From Novipirellula galeiformis (GTDB lineage Bacteria > Planctomycetota > Planctomycetia > Pirellulales > Pirellulaceae): a stretch of DNA of 64,000 nucleotides. The stretch spans positions 215,793-279,792 of the forward strand of contig NZ_SJPT01000009.1 in NCBI RefSeq assembly GCF_007860095.1, in the 5' to 3' direction. Numbering within the stretch: position 1 is the first letter of the stretch; each line of letters opens with the position of its first letter. Of this stretch, positions 55,189-64,000 are shown piece after piece. A program made the translations under genes and the position numbers. The notes under the pieces were generated by a model that saw only the letters and a program-made list of their open reading frames with translations, searched no databases and had not been told where the DNA came from.

Positions 55189-56457
55189 CTATTTACGTTG
55201 CGAGCTAGTTGCCGAAGCTAGGGCCATGGTGAGCATCATGGTTCCCGCCAGCGTGCTGAGTGCCACACGCAGACTGACCCACTCGGAAAGGAAGCCGATC
55301 AGCGGCGGTCCAAGCAAAAAGCCAAAGTACCCGATCGTGGAAACCGTCGCCAGCGCGACGCCGGGTGAATTGCCTGGTAGTCTGCCGCAAGCGCTGAAGA
55401 CGGCGGGAACAATCGTCGCCAAACCCGCACCGATTAGAGTGAAGCCAGCGAGCGCCACGAAAAGCTGAGTGGATGTTACCACGATTAGGACTCCGGCCAT
55501 CGCGATCAGGGCACTGATGCGCACTTGTTTAGTGGGGCCCAATCTCGCGGATAAGCTATCTCCGGCGAAGCGACCGATCGCCATTGCAATCGCGAATGTT
55601 GCGTACCCCATTGCTGCGACCCCTTCGCCGATGCCAAGCGATTGATGCAAGAGCACCGCGCTCCAATCGGCCATGGCTCCTTCGCTGGCCATCACGCAGA
55701 ACGCGATCACGCCGAGCAGAATCGTCACCCCGCGCGGCGCACGCTCGTGGTCCTCTCGGCTGCGTTGCTGAGGCTCGGACTCCCCGCGGATTTCGCAATC
55801 CGTGTTGGGCTTGCACGGTCGCGTCTTTTCGTCGTGGAAACCGTGGTCGCGACCGGCTCGGTCGGCTAACAGCCGAGAGACAATGGGGACGCTCGCCAAT
55901 GCCAACGCGGTAGCCACGATTCCAAAGTGCCAACGAACGTCCAAGCCTCCAATCGCAATCAGACTTCCCGCCAAGGCGCCGGCCAGTCCGCCCATGCTCC
56001 ACAAAGCGTGAATCGACGAATTGACCTGCTTTTTCAATCGACGCTCGACCTCCAACGCTTGCAAATTCATGGAAACATCGAGCATGCCATGGCCGACACC
56101 GAATACGAATAACGCCGCGATCAACGAACCCAGGTTGAGCATCACTGAGATCGTTGGCAGCCCCAATAGGTACAGTACGAGGCTGAGGGCAACGATCCGA
56201 CGACTACCGACACGGGAGCAAAGCCAACCCGCACTGGGCATCGCCACCACCGCTCCTGTCGCCACGACCATCAGAGCTAGGCCCAGACTTCCATTGGAAA
56301 GTTGGAACTGCGACTGAATCGCAGGTATCCGGGTCGCCCAGGTTGCATACAGAAAACCATTTAAGCAGAACAGTCCACGCACCGCCCATAGCGACGCGTT
56401 CAAGGAAAACGCAGCGGGCTGACGAGTCAGTGGTTGCTGGAGTATTGCGTTTGCCAT
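55189..56457 (-). CDS. MFS transporter (12 helices)
   Basis: About 422 residues from MANAILQQPLTRQ. Twelve hydrophobic segments in two halves, with the MFS-type loop WLCSRVGSRRIVALSLVL between helices 2 and 3 and GVGHGMLDVSMNLQ. A charged central loop (HDEKTRPCKPNTDCEIRG region) separates the halves. It resembles the YhjX/FucP-like groups only loosely, so the substrate is unknown. A longer frame reaches 56559 but adds a non-membrane sequence. Confidence 0.85.
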   Translation of the reverse strand: MANAILQQPLTRQPAAFSLNASLWAVRGLFCLNGFLYATWATRIPAIQSQFQLSNGSLGLALMVVATGAVVAMPSAGWLCSRVGSRRIVALSLVLYLLGLPTISVMLNLGSLIAALFVFGVGHGMLDVSMNLQALEVERRLKKQVNSSIHALWSMGGLAGALAGSLIAIGGLDVRWHFGIVATALALASVPIVSRLLADRAGRDHGFHDEKTRPCKPNTDCEIRGESEPQQRSREDHERAPRGVTILLGVIAFCVMASEGAMADWSAVLLHQSLGIGEGVAAMGYATFAIAMAIGRFAGDSLSARLGPTKQVRISALIAMAGVLIVVTSTQLFVALAGFTLIGAGLATIVPAVFSACGRLPGNSPGVALATVSTIGYFGFLLGPPLIGFLSEWVSLRVALSTLAGTMMLTMALASATSSQRK

Positions 56458-56601
56458 GTGGTTCGTATTCAGACGATGGTATTCAGACGATGATTGCGGT
56501 TGGTGGATTGCGCCGGCAATCCGTCCTGGGTATCGCAGCGGGGGGCGAAGCCACGCCAAACCGCTTGGTTTGAAAAGGGGGGGAGCGGCTTTGCAGAGGG
56601 C

Positions 56602-57516
56602 TCAGCAATATTCCCTTTGCAGCCCCTGTGATTCCAGTTTGGCGGGGACGATCGCCATTCGGTCGACTTGCGTCTTCTCCCAGCCCTGGACATCGAGACC
56701 ATGTTTGTCGAACAGCTCTCGCACTTTTGCTCGATCCGTCCAACCGATGACGTCTTCGAGCATCGGAATTAGCACACTGAACGCGTTGTCGCTAAGCACC
56801 GTGCGACGTGCGATCGGAGCGAGGTGTTTGTTCTCTGATACGGCGATCGTATAGCCGTCACAGCGGTTGACGTGCAACATCACGTGCACGTCGGAGCTGC
56901 CATCGCCAACGTAAACGATTCGGTCCCACGGAATACCGAGCTGTTCTTGCAGCTCGTCCATCACCGTCACCTTTCCGTAACCAGCCGTCAACTTCGACAC
57001 CGAGGTGATTTCACCCGTCTCGGGGTGATAGTTCAGTCGAGTTCCCAAAATCCGCTCCGGTGGCACGATGCCTTCAAGCGCCGAACGCACCACCTCTTCG
57101 GGCGACGCGGAGACCACATAGAACGTGAAGCGGTGACCATCGATCCCTTGTTGTAGCAACTCCATCAGCGGAGCCAGATTCTTCTTCAGACGAATCCGCT
57201 TCCCTGCTTCCCAAAGATGATCGCGGCGGACTTGTCGATAGTCGGGATCGTGCAGCAAGAGGTAGGTCAACTCGCCACCCTGCTGGACGAGATGCGAGTT
57301 GGCCAGTCCGCTGACTTTTGATTCAAAGTCAGACAATCCCAGCATCTCGCTGAGCTCGACTCCGGTATCGTTGAAGCTGAGCGTTTGATCGAAGTCGCTG
57401 GCGATCAGGTAGTGCTTTCTGCGCGACGGCGAGTTCAGATCATTGAGATCGTCGAAGGAACTCGTCGGGTTGACTGAACTATGAGCCGAGAACGTTTGGT
57501 GCATGTTCGTTTCCAT
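56602..57516 (-). CDS. HAD-superfamily phosphatase (phosphoserine phosphatase-like)
   Basis: 304 residues. Nucleophile Asp in the motif DFDQT, motif II Ser in [10 protein letters not shown], and motif III/IV in [12 protein letters not shown]. The IB-type cap lies between motifs I and II. Substrates may be phosphoserine, phosphosugars or thiamine phosphates; none is indicated. A polar N-terminal extension of 35 residues precedes the domain. Divergent from the regulator at 57786, so they may be functionally linked. Confidence 0.85.
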   Translation of the reverse strand: METNMHQTFSAHSSVNPTSSFDDLNDLNSPSRRKHYLIASDFDQTLSFNDTGVELSEMLGLSDFESKVSGLANSHLVQQGGELTYLLLHDPDYRQVRRDHLWEAGKRIRLKKNLAPLMELLQQGIDGHRFTFYVVSASPEEVVRSALEGIVPPERILGTRLNYHPETGEITSVSKLTAGYGKVTVMDELQEQLGIPWDRIVYVGDGSSDVHVMLHVNRCDGYTIAVSENKHLAPIARRTVLSDNAFSVLIPMLEDVIGWTDRAKVRELFDKHGLDVQGWEKTQVDRMAIVPAKLESQGLQREYC

Positions 57517-57785
57517 TTTGCTCTAAAAGAATCATTTTAAAGGTGACTTTGTTGAAGCAGACGCCAATGTTTCTGAAGGCCGCCTTCGCCTTGCTCTACT
57601 TGGCCAATCCTAGGGACCGGGGATTCGATGGTATAGACAGATTGTCTGAAAACGACAAAATAGCTGTAAGCATTCACTTGCATGTTGTTAGTGACAAGCC
57701 GCTGATGTCTCGCTATGGAGGAATTTCCACCGTACAACGGCTGACATCATTAGGTTTATTCATATATCAAATTCGTTAGGGGAAA

Positions 57786-59000
57786 ATGGCTGCTCCGAAG
57801 TACAAGCAAATTGCTCAGGAATTGATGGCGGAGATTACATCCGGTCATTATCAACCGACTGGGCGATTACCTAGCGAAGCGCAACTTGTAAAGCGGTTTG
57901 ATGTCTCTCGGCCGACGGCGGCGATGGCGCTGCGGATGCTGCAAGATCAAGGCTTAATCGTACGTCGTGCCGGATCGGGAACCTTCGTGCGGCAACAATC
58001 CGTTGCCGTTGACAACGGGCAACGAAAAATTGGGTTGCTGGTACCGGAGATTAACGAGACCGAGATTCTCGAAGCGATTTGTGGTGACTTAGCTCGCTTG
58101 GCTCGATTGCACGACTTCAGCCTGTTGTGGTGCGCAGGAATCGATGATGAGTCTGGCGAGAGGTCGCCCCGAGCGACAAGTTTGCCCAGTACAAGCGACC
58201 CGGCGACATCGCAATCTAGCGAAGAGAGTTCCCCTTCCGCAAACGCCCTGTCGGACAGCAGCGAGGACCTTGACCCGATCCGAGTGGCCAGCAAGATTTG
58301 CAAACCCTTTCTTGATCAAAGTGTCAGCGGAGTGTTTTTTGCTCCTTTCGAACATCATGAGAAGAGTCGTGAGTTGAACCTTCGGATCACCGACCTGCTG
58401 CGCCAGGCTGGGGTTTCGATTGTCTTGCTTGATCATGACATTCACCCCTTTCCGACTCGCAGCGAATTCGACTTGGTGGGAATCAATAATCTTGCCAGCG
58501 GTTACGTCGCAGCGACCCACTTGCTGAAGCTCGGGTGCAAGCGGCTATGCTTCCTCGCGCCGCCGTTGGCGGCACCGACCATTACTCATCGAATTGCTGG
58601 AGCGCGAGAAGGGGCGTTTACGCATGAAGATCAACTTGCGGAGTTCCAAGTCCATCGTCTGCAACCCGATAACGACGCAGCGATAAAGCCGATCGCGGAA
58701 TCGTCGGACGCAATCATTTGTTCGAACGACCGCGTGGCAGCGACATTGATGCAAACACTCGCGAGGCTCGGTATCGCAGTGCCTTCGGACATCCGGTTGG
58801 TTGGATTTGACGACGTCAACTACGCCCAACTGCTGACCGTGCCGTTAACCACCATCCATCAACCGTGTCGTGACATTGCGGTGGTTGCTTTCCGAGCGAT
58901 GCTCGACAGCATTGAAAAGATCGTTGTGCCCGCGCGGCATTACCTGTTGCCCGGCCAATTGGTCGTACGGGAATCTTGTGGTGCTTATCAAAAACGCTAA
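57786..59000 (+). CDS. GntR/LacI-type transcriptional regulator (AraR-like layout)
   Basis: 404 residues: an N-terminal GntR winged helix (about 1-70: YKQIAQELMAEITSGHY, GRLPSEAQLVKRFDVSRPTAAMALRMLQDQG) joined by a linker to a LacI-like sugar-binding domain (about 80-395: KIGLLVPEINETEILEAICGD, VAATHLLKLGCKRLCFLA, SDAIICSNDRVAATLMQTL, LVGFDDVNYAQLLTVPLTTI). About 50 residues of Ser-rich insert near residue 125. This combination is known from AraR of Bacillus subtilis, a sugar-responsive repressor. The operator may be the dyad TGATGTC (57703) / GACATCA (57743) upstream. Start follows AGGGG closely. Confidence 0.9.
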   Translation: MAAPKYKQIAQELMAEITSGHYQPTGRLPSEAQLVKRFDVSRPTAAMALRMLQDQGLIVRRAGSGTFVRQQSVAVDNGQRKIGLLVPEINETEILEAICGDLARLARLHDFSLLWCAGIDDESGERSPRATSLPSTSDPATSQSSEESSPSANALSDSSEDLDPIRVASKICKPFLDQSVSGVFFAPFEHHEKSRELNLRITDLLRQAGVSIVLLDHDIHPFPTRSEFDLVGINNLASGYVAATHLLKLGCKRLCFLAPPLAAPTITHRIAGAREGAFTHEDQLAEFQVHRLQPDNDAAIKPIAESSDAIICSNDRVAATLMQTLARLGIAVPSDIRLVGFDDVNYAQLLTVPLTTIHQPCRDIAVVAFRAMLDSIEKIVVPARHYLLPGQLVVRESCGAYQKR

Positions 59001-59166
59001 GCGATGCTGGGACGAACGGTGAAACGTTGCCTGCATTCCCCCGTTGGTCCGAGGTTCTTCAGCGGGCAACCTCGAGTTCACAAAAGGCTCGCAGTAGAAC
59101 TCCAATAGCACCGCCGTCCTTTGTGAGAGTCGTGGTCAATCGCAGTGGCGTCTCGCGAACGGCCCC

Positions 59167-60159
59167 TTAAGGCGCGACGGACGATTCAGGCAATTCGATT
59201 TTCTCGGGGACGTTGTCCATCGCCCAGTACTGGTGTTGGATCTTCGTTTCATCCACGATCACGATGCGAAAACCGGAAGGGTCTTTGCCCAGCGGTCGCC
59301 CAACGGGGCCGGTCGTGATCATCTCCATCGCCCCGGCGCGACCGTAGGCGTTGCGGTGGTAATGGCCCGCGAACATGGCTCGGACATCCGCTTGCTTCAG
59401 TTGTTCCAAGAGGGGCGTTCTGCGTACGAGCGGAATGTTGAAGTATTCATCGGGTTCATCTTCTTGCGATAGAAACAGCGGGTGATGCTGGAATAACAAG
59501 ATATGCTTGGCCTTGGCGGCCTTGGCATTTTGGAGTTGTGCGTCGAGCCATGTTTGCTGAGCGGCGAGCACTTCCGGGGCCCCACTCGGATCTTTCAGAA
59601 CGCTGGAATTCAGGACGACATTGCAGACGCCTCCAACCCAGAATGAAAAGTAGTCGTCCCCAAAGTTCTGCTGATAGCTGGCGATCGATTCGCGAGTCGG
59701 TCGATTGCCAATGTCGTGGTTACCGCACACGCAGACGAGCGGGATCTCGGGGTCCACGTTAGAGAAATCTTGCTGAAACTGGGAAACCTGAGCTTGATAA
59801 CGAGCGTGATTCGGAGTGGCATTCGTCAGATCACCACACACGATCACAAACCGAGGCCGCAGTCGATTGATATGTTTTACAGCCTGCTCAACGAGAGCGA
59901 CTTCTTGGTCGAAGCCCTTGTTTCCGCTGAACATGCCGTATTGAGTGTCGGCAAGTTGCATAAAGAAGAAGGGGCGTTGCCACGTCTGTTCTTGTTCTGG
60001 ATTAAAAGCCTTGAACGTTCGATTGGCCGCCTGCGTGAAACGTGGCTCCACCTTGCTGGAGAGCTCGTCCTCCGCGGTTGCGTTGGCCATCAATGTAATC
60101 GTTGCGACAATGAACAGGATTGATTTTAAGTAGGTTTGCGCTCGCATGGTGTTCGTCAA
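59167..60159 (-). CDS. Secreted calcineurin-like metallophosphoesterase
   Basis: 330 residues with a signal peptide (ILFIVATITLMANATA). The five metallophosphoesterase blocks are present: LADTQYG (D-x-H replaced by D-x-Q), GDLTNATP, GNHDIGN, FQHHPLF and GHYHRNA. This variant D-x-Q is also seen in the CPPED1/CSTP1-like group. It should hydrolyse a phosphate ester outside the cytoplasm. Start may be the second Met, at 60147. Confidence 0.88.
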   Translation of the reverse strand: MTNTMRAQTYLKSILFIVATITLMANATAEDELSSKVEPRFTQAANRTFKAFNPEQEQTWQRPFFFMQLADTQYGMFSGNKGFDQEVALVEQAVKHINRLRPRFVIVCGDLTNATPNHARYQAQVSQFQQDFSNVDPEIPLVCVCGNHDIGNRPTRESIASYQQNFGDDYFSFWVGGVCNVVLNSSVLKDPSGAPEVLAAQQTWLDAQLQNAKAAKAKHILLFQHHPLFLSQEDEPDEYFNIPLVRRTPLLEQLKQADVRAMFAGHYHRNAYGRAGAMEMITTGPVGRPLGKDPSGFRIVIVDETKIQHQYWAMDNVPEKIELPESSVAP

Positions 60160-60444
60160 TCTCGAAGAGCTGGAGGTTCGATTGCGGTTGGATTCAGAGT
60201 CTGTAGTAACGATGTTACTTGATGGCCGCGCGGTGTGTCGCCACTGGCGTCCACTATAGCCGCTGCCACCGACGGCGAGTGGTTCTTCCCGAGGGCAAGG
60301 ACGTGTACACCATCGAGTGTGCGAAGCAAAACGCGTGGCAATACGTGTGGGGACATCGCACGTTCGTTGTTGCCTGCGAATTTTTTAACCTTCCATTTTT
60401 TAGCCATGTTCTCATGGCGGGCGAGATCGCGTTGACTCGCTTCT

Positions 60445-61704
60445 TCACGTCGCCGGTCGTTCTAGCTTGGGCAAGAATGCGGCGATGATGCCCATCAACG
60501 GCAGGTAGGCACAGCCATGAAAGACGTGCTCCAGACTCGTCCGATCGGCCCACTCGCCGAGCACCGCAGCGGCGATCGCACTGATCCCAAACGCGAAGCC
60601 GAAGAACAATCCCGCCACGGTGCCCACCCGGCCTGGCAGCAACTCTTGGGCGAATACCAGGATTGCCGAGAAGGCCGACGCCAGGATCATCCCGATAAAG
60701 ACTGTCAGCACGATCGTCCCAACCAAACTCGCGTGCGGCAACGCTAACGCGAACGGCGCCACGCCTAAGATCGAAAACCAAATCACAACCTTCCGCCCAA
60801 AGCGATCTCCTAATGGCCCGCCCGCAAACGTGCCCACCGCGACGGCGAACAGGAAAGCAAACGAACACAACTGCGACTGCTGCTTGCTGATGTCGAACTT
60901 TGACTCCATATAAAGGGCGTAGTAGCTGGTGAAGCACACCAAGTAGATGTATTTCGACAACACTAACGCCACTAGCACCCCGATCGCGCCACCGACTTGG
61001 CGGCGGTTAAGGTAGGCGTGCCGCTGTGGCTTGGACGTATTTCCCTTTGCCACGCAACTGGCCAGCTTGGCGGTATACCACGCTCCGACTTTCGTTAAAA
61101 CGGCGATCCCTAAGAGCGCGATCAACGCAAACCAAGCGATCGAGCCTTGCCCATAAGGAAAGATGATCGCGGCTGCCAATAACGGCCCCAGCGACGTGCC
61201 AAAGTTGCCGCCGACCTGGAACAGCGACTGCGCAAACCCATGTCGCCCCCCCGCGGCCATATGGGCCATTCGCGATGCCTCGGGGTGGAAGATGCTGGAA
61301 CCCGTGCCGATCAGCGCAGCCGACGCCATTAACGTCGCCAGCGTTTGCGACTGAGAAAACAACAGCAATCCAATGAGGGTCATGCTCATCCCGATCGCCA
61401 GCGAATAGGGCTTCGGCTTGCGATCGGTATACAGTCCCACGACCGGTTGCAGCAGCGACGCGGTGAGTTGGAACGCGAACGTGATCAGACCGATGTCGCC
61501 ATAGCTGAGTTTCAGCGAGTCACGTAGCAGTGGATAAGTTGCGGGGATCAACGACTGGATGATGTCGTTCAGCATGTGAGCGACGCTAAGCGACGCCAGC
61601 ACCGTCACGGCGGTCTGTTCGACGTCAGGATTGGGATGGAAAGACTCCTCGGGCGTCGATGGAGGAGCCTCACGGGGGACTTCGGGAACGGCGGGGCTAC
61701 TCAT
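60445..61704 (-). CDS. MFS transporter, fosmidomycin-resistance (Fsr) type
   Basis: 419 residues with twelve hydrophobic segments. The signature of the Fsr family is visible: SVAHMLNDIIQSLIPATYPLL, LTASLLQPVVGLYTDRKPKP, GTGSSIFHPEASRMAHMAAG and GRHGFAQSLFQVGGNFGTSLG. Members export fosmidomycin or sugars/antibiotics; the substrate is not determined here. The C-terminal motif GDRFGRKVV is the usual inter-helix loop. Solitary, facing the DUF1501 gene in the same direction. Confidence 0.9.
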   Translation of the reverse strand: MSSPAVPEVPREAPPSTPEESFHPNPDVEQTAVTVLASLSVAHMLNDIIQSLIPATYPLLRDSLKLSYGDIGLITFAFQLTASLLQPVVGLYTDRKPKPYSLAIGMSMTLIGLLLFSQSQTLATLMASAALIGTGSSIFHPEASRMAHMAAGGRHGFAQSLFQVGGNFGTSLGPLLAAAIIFPYGQGSIAWFALIALLGIAVLTKVGAWYTAKLASCVAKGNTSKPQRHAYLNRRQVGGAIGVLVALVLSKYIYLVCFTSYYALYMESKFDISKQQSQLCSFAFLFAVAVGTFAGGPLGDRFGRKVVIWFSILGVAPFALALPHASLVGTIVLTVFIGMILASAFSAILVFAQELLPGRVGTVAGLFFGFAFGISAIAAAVLGEWADRTSLEHVFHGCAYLPLMGIIAAFLPKLERPAT

Positions 61705-61888
61705 AGGGGGGCTCAGTTGGTTGGGCGGCTACCGCGAGGCGACGTCACCAGGGAGGTCCAAACTTAAGTCAACTAAGACCAGTCGTCTATTGGCTTGGTT
61801 CGCGCTCAAACCGACAGGGTGCTTCGGTAGTGTCACAGCCTGGAAAGGCGGACGTCCTTGGGCGAGCGAGGTTGCCGCCCTGCAGCGG

Positions 61889-63250
61889 TTAAACCAGGAT
61901 TTCCTTGACGACGCGGCCGTGGACATCGGTCAGTCGGAAGTCGCGACCGGCGTGACGGTAGGTCAAGCGAGTGTGATCGATGCCCATTTGATGCAGGATC
62001 GTAGCGTGCAGATCGTGAACATCGACTTTGTCACGCACGATTGATTTGCCAATGTCATCGGTTTCCCCGTGCACGATGCCGCCCTTGACTCCGCCGCCGG
62101 CCAGCCACATCGAAAAGCAATCGCCGTGGTGCCCGCGTCCGAATTTGCCCTCTTTTGTCGGCGTGCGTCCAAACTCGGTGGCCCATACGATCAGCGTGTC
62201 TTCCAACATCCCCCGCTGCTTCAAATCAGCGATTAGGGCCGCCAGCGGTTGGTCGGCGGCTTTGGCCAGGGGCTCGTGTTCCTTCATGTCACCGTGCGAA
62301 TCCCAGTTTGGGCGTGACCCGCTGTCGACCAGTTCGATAAAGCGGACGCCCCGTTCGGCCAATCGCCGCGCGACGATGCATTGCCAGGCGAAACTCTTGG
62401 TATCGCCACGTTTCAGCCCGTACATGGCCAGCGTCTTGTCGTCTTCAGCGTTCACGTCGAAGGCTTCCGGGCCAGACGTTTGCATTTGGAACGCGGTCTC
62501 GTAGCTTTTGATTCGCGCCGCCAATCGTGAATCATCGTGACGACCTTGCAGATGATGTTGATTCAGCGCAGCGGCGAGGCCTAATTCCTGTCGCTGAATC
62601 CGTTCGGTTTCGGTGCGAGCCACCAGATTGGCGATCGGCTGTGTCCCAGGGATCACGCGGGTGCCCTGATGATAGGCCGGCAGAAAATCACTGGCGTAGA
62701 CCTGCGTTCCTCCGTAAGGCAGGTGCGGTGCGATCACAATAAACGACGGCAGATTTTGGTTGACCGTCCCGAGCCCATAGCTGAGCCAAGACCCCATGCT
62801 GGGTCTTGTGAACGTGGCTGATCCGGTGTGCATTCCCACCGCCGCTTCGGTGTGATCGAAATGTGCGGACTTCATCGAGCGAATCACGCAGATGTCTTCC
62901 ATTGAATCACGCAGATGCGGAAAGAGATCACTGACCTCGGTGCCACATTTCTGATTCGCACTCGACGAGAATACGCTGCCCATCAATTTGTCTTTGCCGT
63001 TACCGTCGCGTCCTTTGCCGGACGGTTTCGGGTCGAAGGTGTCGATGTGCGAGACGCCTCCGGTCGCAAACACCATGATCACCCGCTTGGCTTTGGCGGC
63101 GAACTGTGGCGGCTTGGCGGCCAACGGTCCAAGCGGCGACGTTGCGGGTTGCTCCGCCGCGAGTAACTCGCAGAGTATTGCGGGAAACAGCATCGAACCA
63201 CCGATCAGCGAACGCAGGGTATGGCGACGAGAAAGCGATGTGGGATTCAT
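61889..63250 (-). CDS. DUF1501 protein (sulfatase-like, secreted)
   Basis: 453 residues. The N-terminus has SRRHTLRSLIGGSMLFPAIL, a signal resembling a Tat type. DUF1501 stretches follow: KAKRVIMVFATGGVSHIDTFD, MKSAHFDHTEAAVGMHTGS, PSMGSWLSYGLG, WATEFGRTPTKEGKFGRGHH and VRDKVDVHDLHATILHQMG. DUF1501 proteins are distant alkaline-phosphatase/sulfatase relatives and in planctomycetes are nearly always paired with a DUF1549/DUF1553 protein, as here. Function unproven. Lies 25 bp after its partner in one operon. Confidence 0.93.
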   Translation of the reverse strand: MNPTSLSRRHTLRSLIGGSMLFPAILCELLAAEQPATSPLGPLAAKPPQFAAKAKRVIMVFATGGVSHIDTFDPKPSGKGRDGNGKDKLMGSVFSSSANQKCGTEVSDLFPHLRDSMEDICVIRSMKSAHFDHTEAAVGMHTGSATFTRPSMGSWLSYGLGTVNQNLPSFIVIAPHLPYGGTQVYASDFLPAYHQGTRVIPGTQPIANLVARTETERIQRQELGLAAALNQHHLQGRHDDSRLAARIKSYETAFQMQTSGPEAFDVNAEDDKTLAMYGLKRGDTKSFAWQCIVARRLAERGVRFIELVDSGSRPNWDSHGDMKEHEPLAKAADQPLAALIADLKQRGMLEDTLIVWATEFGRTPTKEGKFGRGHHGDCFSMWLAGGGVKGGIVHGETDDIGKSIVRDKVDVHDLHATILHQMGIDHTRLTYRHAGRDFRLTDVHGRVVKEILV

Positions 63251-63275
63251 CGATCAACAACAGGGTTAGATGGGT

Positions 63276-64000
63276 TTATTCAACGTACAAAAACTCGTTA
63301 GTCCGCAGCATCGTTCGCGCGAACGCACTCCACGCGGCTCGTTCGCGGTCGTTACTTGCGTCATGAGTCGTTTTTAATTCTTCGTTCATCGACCGCATCC
63401 ACTGCGTGACCTGTTCACGTTCGGCCTCATGCGGCGGTCGACCGAACGTCGATTCAAAGGCGTACGTTAAGCGTTCGTTGTGATCTTTGCTGACTTGCAT
63501 CCAACGGTCGCCCATTTTCGCCGCAGTGGCATGCACCCCTTCATCGTTCAACAAGTACAGCGACTGAACCGTCGTCACGCTACTATCGCGAGTCGCCGAA
63601 CTCGCGTTGGCGTCGGCACCATCAAAGGTTGTAAAGAACGGCCGAGCGTTCAATCGGGCCATCATCAAATACACGCTCCGCCGATTTGAATCGTAACTAT
63701 CGCGAAACGGATGATGTTGGGTGTACTTCCACTTGTCTGCCGCTGGAAAGGGATGCGGCTGGCGTGGCGTTCCGAGTTCCAGTTCACCGCTAAGCCACAG
63801 CAGCGTGTCTCGCAACGATTCGGCATCGAGTTGTTGGCGATTGAAACGCCAGTGCCAATCGTTATTGGGATCGCTTTGCAGCGCGACGGGATTGTCTTCA
63901 CCCTGGGAACTCAATCGATAGGTGCGTGAGAGCATGATGCGACGATGCAGTTTTTTCAGCGACCAACCATCGGCGACAAATCGCGAGGCCATCCAGTCCA
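63276..64000 (-). CDS. C-terminal part of a DUF1549/DUF1553 protein (cut by window end)
   Basis: The last 241 codons; the frame continues off the right edge as LDWMASRFVADGWSLKKLHR, so the ATG at 63992 is not the start. DUF1553 features are MLSRTYRLSSQ, FNRQQLDAESLRDTLLWLSG, DSNRRSVYLMMARLNARPFF, FDGADAN and LRTNEFLYVE at the end. These are large secreted planctomycete proteins (often about 800-1100 residues, with a cytochrome c-like N-terminus), transcribed with DUF1501. Confidence 0.92.
   Translation of the reverse strand, partial: DWMASRFVADGWSLKKLHRRIMLSRTYRLSSQGEDNPVALQSDPNNDWHWRFNRQQLDAESLRDTLLWLSGELELGTPRQPHPFPAADKWKYTQHHPFRDSYDSNRRSVYLMMARLNARPFFTTFDGADANASSATRDSSVTTVQSLYLLNDEGVHATAAKMGDRWMQVSKDHNERLTYAFESTFGRPPHEAEREQVTQWMRSMNEELKTTHDASNDRERAAWSAFARTMLRTNEFLYVE

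Overview
The window looks like chromosome of a planctomycete of the Pirellulaceae (Rhodopirellula-like) type. This is inferred from the gene families: paired DUF1501/DUF1553 proteins, a DUF1559 protein, DUF1080 + LamG, an 'MNPYES' membrane protein, large Ser/Thr kinases, FHA-GAF-SpoIIE phosphatase and Cys-rich secreted proteins, plus many dispersed non-coding repeats. No species can be named from the sequence alone.

Layout. 0-2.3 kb: the first codons of an IS3-type transposase, then a mosaic tandem array with a period of about 288 bp. 2.3-24.5 kb: housekeeping and signalling genes: tRNA-Leu(CAG), an MBL hydrolase, nusB, a Ser/Thr kinase, lnt, a fatty acid desaturase, an ECF sigma/anti-sigma pair, an HPF-like protein, an NtrC-type two-component system, a HEAT protein, a site-2 protease, inositol monophosphatase, and an acylphosphatase-cmoA-cmoB run beside an FHA-GAF-PP2C phosphatase. 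24.8-30.1 kb: a 5.2-kb integrative element in tRNA-Gln(CTG), bounded by a 16-bp direct repeat. 30.1-31.7 kb: a frameshifted gene and a 132-bp tandem array of nested hairpins. 31.7-40.8 kb: accessory DNA with small genes nearly all on the minus strand, attC-like foldbacks between several of them (a possible integrase-less cassette array), inverted relatives of the first repeat family, a truncated tyrosine recombinase and a microsatellite. 40.8-64 kb: a large CHASE-PAS-GAF hybrid kinase, a large MscS channel, a Cys-rich secreted protein, secreted carbohydrate-related proteins, an RlmA-like methyltransferase, two MFS transporters, a HAD phosphatase, a GntR/LacI-type regulator, a metallophosphoesterase and a DUF1501/DUF1553 pair cut by the window end.

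The most interesting observation is the integrative element. The two 16-bp att copies are exactly 5199 bp apart (1733 codons), and the integrase reading frame runs through the core at both ends. In the integrated state the integrase ends in a 27-residue tail read antisense through the host tRNA-Gln gene. In the predicted excised circle the same frame joins a ~65-codon open frame at the far end (29916-30112), which looks like the native C-terminus. Integration would therefore swap the C-terminal tail of the integrase.

Other themes are short 10-18 bp tandem duplications, several placed on stop codons or between operon genes and one that appears to have frameshifted a gene, and a shared double-stem architecture (two tandem GGCAAAA-type words facing two inverted copies) in two repeat families.
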